From Primula veris (taxonomy: Eukaryota > Streptophyta > Magnoliopsida > Ericales > Primulaceae), in the NCBI GenBank assembly GCA_963682055.1, contig OY821750.1, positions 13,208,501 through 13,272,500 of the forward strand: a stretch of 64,000 bases of DNA, written 5' to 3'. The first letter of the stretch is position 1; every line of letters begins with the position of its first letter. The notes below the pieces were generated by a model. The model was not told the origin of the DNA and made no database searches. It worked only from the letters and a program-made list of their open reading frames with translations. A program made the translations under genes and the position numbers. Below are positions 56,945 through 64,000 of the stretch, piece after piece.

Positions 56945-57722
56945 CTTACCCCCAAGGTCTTGTTTCTTTTGACATAGAGTTTTTTTGCATTTATCCCACT
57001 ACCACTTGCCTAATTTTGAGCAGTTGATTGTTAACTAATTTGAATGGCTACAAAAGTATTACCACTAGCCAATTGTTTACCACTTGATGACTGACTACAA
57101 TGGATCACTACATATTCATTTGTAGTTGCATCTATCTCATTCCAAAAGGAAAGGTCCATATTATCAAAAACATCTACTTTCAGCTCCTCTTCCATATTAA
57201 CACTCTCTCCCTCTCCCATTTGCTTATCAAATGGTATCTCTCACATAGGCACATCCTCTTTCTCTGTGTGGTAACTCCCTCCATGTACTCTTTCACATTT
57301 TTCCAAATAGGTACAACCCCAATATTTTCTAGATTTTCCCTCTCAGGTGGCACAGTTGAATTAAACTTTCCACACCCTTTACAATTATGCGTCCTTTTCC
57401 CACAGTTCTTATATGTCACTTGATACCCTCTCCTGGTGATCTTATTTTTCTGTACCTTTTCATCTGAACCATTTCTCATAACCTTTGGTGGCTTACCAAG
57501 TTTCACAGTCACATTTGGAGGAATCACAATAGTCTTATTTATTTTTGTCCACATATCTCTCCCATTAATTGGTTCATAGTGTTACTGTAAATTTACAGAT
57601 ACGTGTCCCTTGTGTAACACTGATGTACTTCTTGATGTGGATCTTTGCTCATGTAATGCAAAGCAGCAAGAACACACCCACACTCCCTTAAGTCCAAATT
57701 TACAACAAAAGTATAAGTGGCA
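56945..57722 (-). pseudogene. MULE transposase C-terminus (SWIM and zinc knuckle)
   Basis: Read on the minus strand from 57722: 'TYTFVVNLDLRECGC' is the start of a SWIM zinc finger, 'VHQCYTRDTYL' and 'INGRDMWTK' are the conserved post-SWIM blocks of plant MuDR-type transposases. Then 'IPPNVTVKLGKPPKV' and a zinc knuckle 'YKNCGKRTHNCKGC' in which the first Cys is Tyr. The second half of SWIM (C-x-H) is deleted, a stop lies near 57600 and a frame change near 57575. The tail (57219-56950) may end at a GTAAG donor. The catalytic DDE part is missing: the gypsy copy starts at 57725. Confidence 0.78.
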
Positions 57723-58117
57723 TTACAAAACGATCGATCGTTTTGTCCAAAACGATTGGTCGTTTTCTGACAATTTTGCGGTTTTCTCGCTAAACTTCAA
57801 ACGCTCGTAACTCCTTCGTTTTAACTCCAAATTTGGTTCCGCTTGAACCATTGGATTCGTACTTTAGTACTCTATAATTCTGAATTTTAAATGTTATCGA
57901 ATTATGACTAGAGAGATTTAGTAGAATGTGAAATTGCGATTGTGAACTTAGTAATGTGTGGAATGTTATATTGAATGATTAGCGGAATTTGAAACTTTTG
58001 GTGGAATGTGGATTTTGTTAAGTGTTGGGAGTCAAGACGAACAAGTAGAGTATTCATGTATGAGTAGTAGTGTCAAGTGAGGCAACTAAAGTGTCGGTTT
58101 AAAGTGTTTGTAGTCAT

Positions 58118-59350
58118 GGCTATTACCACAAGGACTGGTGGATGAGGAACAGCTACACATGGGGGTGCACGACCATCAAGGGGTGCGGTTACCCGAGGTG
58201 GGGCAAATGGGAGAGGAAGAGGAGCTCCAAGGGGGAGGGGAGCAACTAGAGGAAGAAGGGCTGCTAGAGGTCGTGGAGGGAGGGGTAACGCTAGGTCCCC
58301 ACCACCTGAGCAACCCAATGAAGAGGAAGAGGCTGAGAATGTGTATGAGGAGGTGAATGAGGAAGAAGAAGAGACTTACGTACCTAAACCGGACCAGTAA
58401 ACGCTAACCAAGTGATGACCGACCTTCAGCAGGTGGTGAAAATGATGGTGCAGAATGCACAAGTTGAGAGTTCAAGTAACAACGGATTGCTTAATTTCAC
58501 CCGATTGGGGGATCCGACTTTCGATGGTGTAGTTGAACCATCCATAGTTGAGGGATGGGTGGACGAAATGGAGAAATACTTATCGGCAGTGGGAATAGTA
58601 GATGGAAAACAACAGGTGAATATGGCTCAGTTTCACCTAAAGTGTCAAGCACGGAAGTGGTGGTTGGGGATCGTGGATACTTACAACTTAAGCGACATCG
58701 AATGCAACCAGGTCATCAAATTGTTTAATAGGTAGTTTCTTCCAGATTCTTATAAGGATAAAATGAGGAGGCATTTCTATGAACTATATCAGGGAGGTAT
58801 GACCGTTCAAGCATACCAACTAAAGTTACCTCACTCTCGAGGTATGCCCTAGACTCGGTTCTAGGATGTGCAAAAAAATGTTGAAGATTCATGAAGGGGT
58901 TAAACCCGACCATCTCATTGCAATTGGCATTAGCCCGCTATGTCAACTATAATGAATTGGTAAAATCAGCTCAACCTGTGGAGGGACCTCTACTCCATAG
59001 CAAGAGAATCTTAGAGAAGTCAAAAAATAGAAATGCTCCGAGGGAAGAGAATAAGCGGACTTGGGATATGGCGAATAATTCATGATTTCAACAACAGGGA
59101 AGAGGAGAGAAGGGTTTTAATCCACTACCGACAAACGCCGTAGTGAGGAGAGCGTGTTACAACTGTGGAGATGTGAACCATCGACAATTCGAGTGCCCTA
59201 GAATCCAATGTAGGACATGCAACCGATTTGGACATGCGGCGAGGGTTTGTGCCAGGGGACAAGGAAGAATTGAGACCAACCGGCCTTTTAACCAACCTAG
59301 GCTCCCACCACCACCAACAAGAGGACCAGAATTTGTACCACCACACTAAT
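58118..59350 (+). pseudogene. gag: Gag of gypsy copy 2, broken
   Basis: It has the same start (ATGGCTATTACCACAAGG) and layout as copy 1. The capsid segment 'FDGVVEPSIVEGWVDEMEKYL' is open at 58412-58735, then stops (TAG, 58733-58735) and frame changes near 58830-58890 intervene. The knuckle region (59143-59260) keeps both intact CCHC boxes ('CYNCGDVNHRQFEC' and 'CRTCNRFGHAARVC'), unlike copy 1. It ends 'PEFVPPH' at a TAA. Confidence 0.88.
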
Positions 59351-59479
59351 TGTTTGGGAACCAAGGGGGAGGGTTCTGAGGTAACCACCAAGGAGGGGGA
59401 AACCGTGAGAACTACCGAGGAGGCCATCAAGGCATGGGAAACCAAGAAAATAATGGGGGAAATCAAGGACCGTAAGGAA

Positions 59480-60582
59480 ACCCATCAGCTCAAGCTCGTC
59501 TATATGCCTTGCCACAGTTACCAAACCAAGCAGACCCAACAAATGTACAAGGTATGGTTCTTGTGTGTTCATCCTGGGCACATGTTCTTTTCGATACGGG
59601 CTTCACATTCTTTTATAGCTAGACATCTAGTTGAGTCTTTGTCGTTAGAAATTTGGGTTCTGGAGAACCCGATTGTCGTAAAGACTCCTGTTGGGGGTCG
59701 AGCTATGTTGGACCGAGTGTGTCGATCTTGTGAGATGGTGGTCGCGGACCACATGTTTATGTTTGATTTAGTTGTTATAGAGATGTCAGGATTCGACGTG
59801 ATACTTGGAATGGACTGGTTGGTTCATTTCAACTCTTTCATCGATTGTGTTCAACGGAAAGTTTTCCTGACAATTTCATCCGGAGATGAGGTGTTCTTTC
59901 GTGGGGAAAGGGGCACTACCCTTTCTTCTATTCCTTATTATTCCAAGCGGGTTGTGGGCAACCTGTCTTGTCTTTTGGCGAGTCTCTCGATAGTGGATAA
60001 CGACGAGGAAGTGGAAATGTGGCCAAGCGTAGTGGACGATTTTAGAGACGTGTTTTCGAAGGATCTACCGGGGTTACCACCGAAGAGAGGGTTAGATTTT
60101 TCTATCGACTTGGTACCGGCAACGACACTTATAGCCATTTTCCCGTACCGTCTGGCATCGGCAGAGTTAAAAGAGTTAAGTAAGAAGTTAGAGTAACTAT
60201 TAGAGAAGGGGTTTATTAGGCAGAGTACGTCACCGTGGGCGGCACCGGCCTTATTCGTGCAAAAGAAGGATGGATCGATGAGGTGTGCATCGACTATCGG
60301 AAGCTAAATAGGGTGACTATTAAGAATAAGTACCAACTACCTCGAATTGATGATTTGTTTGACCAACTGAAGGGAGCAACGTTCTTTTTAAAAATCGACT
60401 TGCGATCAGGCTATCACCAATTGAAGGTGAAGGATGAGGACATTTCGAAAACGGCCTTTAGGACCCGGTATGGCCACTATAAGTTTGTGGTCATGCCATT
60501 CGGGTTAACTAATGCACCGACGGCATTTATGGAGTTAATGAACCGAATCTTTAAGGAGTATCTCGAAAATGCTTCGCGATAA
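59480..60582 (+). pseudogene. pol: Protease and N-terminal RT of gypsy copy 2
   Basis: The frame is open from the gag tail through '[14 protein letters not shown]' and the RT entry, because the stop seen in copy 1 at this place is GAG here. The protease active-site region is frameshifted near 59595 (DTG followed by loss of frame). A TAA at 60194-60196 stops it. RT then shows '[25 protein letters not shown]', '[13 protein letters not shown]' and '[10 protein letters not shown]' and breaks off after 'FKEYL' at 60567. The catalytic box is deleted. Confidence 0.88.
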
Positions 60583-60665
60583 CTAAAGGTTCACGAAAAA
60601 AACTATCCGACACATGACCTAGCTAGCGGTAACAGTTCCTGTGTTGAAGATGTGGAAGCATTATC

Positions 60666-60956
60666 TGTAACGACCCGGCCCCATGGACCGAACCGCCACG
60701 CCCGTATCAATAATATCGTCCGCTTTGGCACAACTTCCCAGGGGGGTCACCCATCCTGGTACTACTCCAAGCTAAACACGCTTAACTGTGGAGTTCCGTC
60801 CTCGCTATTGTGCCGCACGACTTTAAAAGGCCTTGTTGATAGGAAATGGATCTTTAAGCTCATATACCACACGAGTACTCTCATATCTGGGCGATGTGGG
60901 ACTGACACACAACACCGCACCACAGAATTTCCTTCCGGGAAATCTGGGTCGTCACA
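60666..60956 (-). mobile_element. Cassandra TRIM solo LTR with perfect target duplication
   Basis: 291 bases from TGTAACGACCC to GGGTCGTCACA, with TTATC at 60661-60665 and again at 60957-60961. The same gypsy site in copy 1 (CATTATCTGTTCGG, 7584-7597) is uninterrupted, so the insertion is proven by comparison. The element contains the 3' half of a 5S rRNA gene on its minus strand, the hallmark of Cassandra elements. Only one LTR is present, hence a solo LTR formed by recombination. Confidence 0.93.
60731..60812 (-). other. 5S rRNA-derived sequence in the Cassandra LTR
   Basis: On the minus strand: 'CTCCACAGTTAAGCGTG', then 'GGAGTAGTACCAGGATGGG' and 'TGACCCCCCTGGGAAGTTG', matching plant 5S rRNA 'CTCCGCAGTTAAGCGTG', 'GAGTAGTACTAGGATGGG' and 'TGACCTCCTGGGAAGTCC'. 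This spans the pol III internal control region (A box, intermediate element, C box). It is not a functional 5S gene. Confidence 0.92.
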
Positions 60957-61448
60957 TTATCTGTTCGGGGAAAAGTTTGAAGTGTTCTCGGATCACAAGA
61001 GTTTAGGGTATATTTTTACCCAACGGGATCTAAATATGTGACAACGAAGATGGATGGAATATTGGAACAGTACGACTACGACTTGCACTATCACCCGGGA
61101 AATACCAATGTAGTGCCGGATGCTTTGAGTCGAAAGTCCCATGCGACCTTAGCGCATGTGGCGATCGAGGAATGGAGGATGATGGGAAAAGTGAACGAGT
61201 TCAATTTGGAGTTGGGGCATGTTAATGTGGGGATCTTGTACACAATAGCGGTACAACCGGAACTTGTGAGTAGGGTTCTGGAAGCACAAGATGGGGACGA
61301 GAAAGTGGAGAACTATGAGAAACAGATGAGTTCGAGCGAATGATTAGATGGTTGGACGAAAGGAACCGATGGAGGACTACGATTTAAGGGAAGGACTTAC
61401 GTGACGGAAAACATGAGGAACGAGGTATTAAGGGAGTTTCACCACTCC
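60957..61448 (+). pseudogene. pol: RNase H end and integrase N-terminal part of gypsy copy 2
   Basis: It continues '[24 protein letters not shown]' after the Cassandra insertion, then 'DLHYHPGNTNVVPDALSRK' and the integrase spacer up to 'REFHHS' at 61446. A stop at 61341-61343 and a frame break near 61040 are present. The integrase core is missing because the sequence jumps to leader DNA at 61449. Confidence 0.85.
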
Positions 61449-61908
61449 CGATCGGTCGTTTTGTCCAAAACGATTGGTCGTTTTCTGGCAATTTTGCGGT
61501 TTTCTCGCTAAATTTCAAATGCTCGTAACTCCTTCGTTTTTACTCCAAATTTGGTTCCCCTTGAACCATTGGCTTCGTACTTCATTACTCTATAATTCTG
61601 AATTTTAAATGTTATTGAATTACGAATAGAGAGATTTAGTAGAATGTGAAATTGCGATTGTGAACTTAGTAATGTGTGGAATGTTATATTGAATGATTAG
61701 CGGAATTTGAAACTTTTTGTGGAATGTGGGTTTTGTTAAGTGTTGGGAGTCAAGACGAACAAGTAGAGTATTCATGTATGAGTAGTAGTGTCAAGTGAGG
61801 CAACTAAAGTGTCGGTTTAAAATGTTTGTAGTCATGGCTATTACCACAAGGATTGGTGGACGAGGAGCTACACGCGTGGGCGCACCACCATCAAGGGGTG
61901 CGGTTGCC
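61449..61908 (+). repeat. Second copy of the gypsy leader and gag start
   Basis: Nearly identical in order and content to 57735-58190, from 'GATCGGTCGTTTTGTCC' to 'AAGGGGTGCGGTTGCCC'. A direct repeat of about 460 bases within one element. Confidence 0.88.
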
Positions 61909-61910
61909 CA

Positions 61911-62014
61911 TGTTGTTTTCTTTTAAAACTTAAATTTTATACCAACAGGTTCTTTTTCCTTTTGTTCAAAAGGTCACGCTTTGATGCCCGTTTTTCGGAT
62001 TTCGGGGCGTGACA
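61911..62014 (+). repeat. Terminal 104 bases of the gypsy LTR
   Basis: TTTTCTTTTAAAACTTAAATTTTATACC through TTTCGGGGCGTGACA matches the last part of both element-1 LTRs (for example 11410-11508). The rest of the LTR is absent. Confidence 0.85.
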
Positions 62015-62377
62015 GGAACTATATATAAAAATAATATATTTTGTTTGAAAGGAGTAAACCGCCTTTCATGGGACCGAAATCGTGAACTGGAGGTAGAGTA
62101 AGCGATTGCTGAGACACCCAAGAGTTAGTATTTTATAACGATGATATCTAATTAGATTATAAAATAGTATGACTAGTTATGTAAAATTGTTTGATGATAC
62201 TTTTTATCTCTCATTTAATGAATAATTAAGCACATATTTTTTTAGAAACAATTAACAATTTTATAAAAATTTACTAATTTTTCGTTTAAGTTTTAACCCT
62301 CGAATTGCACCCTAATTGAACAATCATGTTTGATTTGTTTATTACTTATGCTTAGAAGTTGGTAGTAGAAAAAATAA

Positions 62378-62421
<44 letters not shown>

Positions 62422-64000
62422 GAGAGATCCATACACACATAAAAATACACATTATCTTTACACATCAATCACAACCCTCCATTTACTTACTTTTAATGGT
62501 CAAGATTATAAGCAAAAGGAGAAATACATGAAATGATTTTTTAAATTTTTGATCGCGGTCATACAATATATATCTTGAACGTGACACCATGATAGTAAAT
62601 AGCAGTGGTGTGATGGTAAATAAATTAGGATATGTTTGAGTGTCTCTACCGATGCTGAAAAACATGTAAACGGGGGCGCAATAACAGTCCTCTCGTTGTT
62701 GCATCCACTCCGCTATACAGAAATACTTTCTAAAATGCAAACACTGTAGTCGAAAAGCGAGGAAATAAAATAAAAAAAAATAAAAACAACTTGTTGGAGG
62801 ATTGGCGAATTTGAAAATAAGATGAATTTTTTTTTATAAATAGCTAATTTATTTTATTGTTGTTATTATTGTCCCAAAAATTAATCAAGACTAGTTGTGG
62901 AATGTCTATTCAAAAGTAAGAAATCAAAAACTTATGCACGTTAATGTGGCATTTATACGTTTATTAATTATGTATCGACTAGACTATATGATTATTCGGG
63001 ATTCGAAGGGAGTTAAATGAGACATAAAAAATGTTTTCAAACTTTTCTATATCAGTAGTCTTTTTATTATAAACCTGTGTATTAGGGAAGTTTTGATAAC
63101 AAATTTAATAGAATAAGTATGGCATATTTTTCGAAAAACAAAGAAACTACTTATGTTGTTTGTGGGTGTCGTCCTAGTAAACCCACACTAGACAAAACAT
63201 GTCCTCTTACGCTTGAGAGGTTTAACGGATTGTTTCATATGCTAAATGCAACCGTGATTCCTACGAAAGTGAGTTAGGAGTAATTAACTAATAAATAAAA
63301 CTTAATATTGTAAAACTCGAGACTGGTATTGAACTAGTTGGGGTGGGATTACTCCCAAATAATGTACTATTTTAGTGTTATTGTACAATGTTTTAAGAAC
63401 TAAGATATAATAAAATGTGTAATTTAAGTGTTATTATGCAAAATATATTTTTTTACCATTTTACTTGTTATTGTATTATAATAACATAAATAAAGAGAAT
63501 GGCGTTATGAAGAAGACAAATGGGACAATATTCAACAAAGTGCTATAAATTCGGATACAAAAAACTTAGTTCAGTATTTCTGTGATTAAACGAGCTACGG
63601 AAATCGGAAAATTATGATCTTCATATTTTTGGAAAATTAAAAGAATAACCTACAACTTTTATATACAAACTTTTTGTATAATCTGTCATCTTAAGGATCA
63701 GAAATGAGCTAAAACATTCGGACTCTAAATTCACAATAGAATTAAATGAAAAGATAAAAGTTACTATTTACCCATTCCTCTATATTTACTAATGCCATAC
63801 AATACAAGCAAGATCCGCGGAATAAGGAGAAAAAAGAAAGAAAGTCTATTATCATTTATGAATTACTATTTGTGCATGTAAATTTTTTATGTAATTTGTA
63901 AAGTTAAATACCCATTCTCCTTACACACATTACACCATACATCACATTTTCATCCGCAAGAATATATCATTCCCTCATTCCAATACATGTATCTAAATCT
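62015..64000. other. Intergenic DNA with a (TA)n tract
   Basis: AT-rich. A (TA)n tract occupies about 62378-62417, followed by GGGGAGAGATCCATACACAC, a style often seen at element or microsatellite borders. No gene is supported, and the MULE transposase does not resume here. Confidence 0.5.

Larger units (their letters stand above)
57725..62014 (+). mobile_element. Second gypsy copy of the same family, rearranged
   Basis: Internal DNA of the element-1 family without a 5' LTR. It starts within the leader (palindromic ATCGATCGTTTTG), runs through gag, protease and RT, loses about 0.5 kb between RT and RNase H, and stops early in integrase. It then re-enters the leader at 61449 and jumps at about 61910 to the last 104 bases of an LTR (ending GGGGCGTGACA at 62014). 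A Cassandra LTR is inserted at 60666-60956. The deletions and a leader repeat point to several recombination events. Confidence 0.88.

Noticed and set aside
60731..60812. A 5S rRNA gene
   Set aside because: Only the 3' half is present, with substitutions, and it lies inside a Cassandra LTR with its own target duplication.
62483..62740. A minus-strand 85-residue ORF
   Set aside because: No recognisable motif and an ordinary AT-rich context.

Overview
The window is AT-rich eudicot-type nuclear DNA that is dominated by transposable elements. The evidence is nested LTR retrotransposons, plant L1-type LINEs with a C-terminal RNase H, CACTA, hAT, Stowaway and MULE relics, a Cassandra LTR that carries 5S rRNA sequence, and one recognisable host gene with a plant-type RING plus VWA architecture. 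Nothing in the sequence fixes the species.

Layout, left to right. 1-1478: intergenic DNA with a promoter-like hairpin and a short uncertain ORF. 1479-11508: a nearly complete but inactivated Ty3/gypsy element of chromovirus (Tekay/Del) type. It has 1.8-kb LTRs that hold structured tandem repeats, a tRNA-Met primer site, and gag-PR-RT-RNaseH-IN broken by stops. 11509-17700: intergenic, with two CACTA-type MITEs (both with 3-bp target duplications) and hairpin repeats. 17718-24060: one LINE split by a second, antisense, internally deleted LINE with a 15-bp target duplication. 24061-27260: the 3' end of a probable Tat-lineage gypsy element, with an antisense spliced extra ORF and an LTR-like end. 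28640-37035: a foldback element holding a tRNA-like segment and a 21-bp minisatellite. Its right arm is interrupted by a degenerate copia element at 30079-36932. 37645-39074: a TRIM relic and a Stowaway MITE.

39599-47692 (minus): the only convincing host gene, a two-exon WAV3-type E3 ubiquitin ligase of about 677 residues. Its 6.06-kb intron contains a hAT MITE and decayed duplicates of exon 1. 48500-53900: intergenic with MITE-like foldbacks. 53900-57722: a MULE-like region with a GRF zinc-finger ORF, tandem repeats, and the SWIM/zinc-knuckle end of a transposase. It abuts a rearranged second copy of the gypsy family (57725-62014), which carries a Cassandra solo LTR with a perfect 5-bp target duplication. 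62015-64000: AT-rich intergenic DNA.

The genes do not form a pathway. The biology is repeated nesting of elements around a single ubiquitin-ligase gene. The most unusual signals are the covarying RNA-like stems in the gypsy LTR repeats, the exon-1 duplications inside the host gene, and the LINE-in-LINE insertion.
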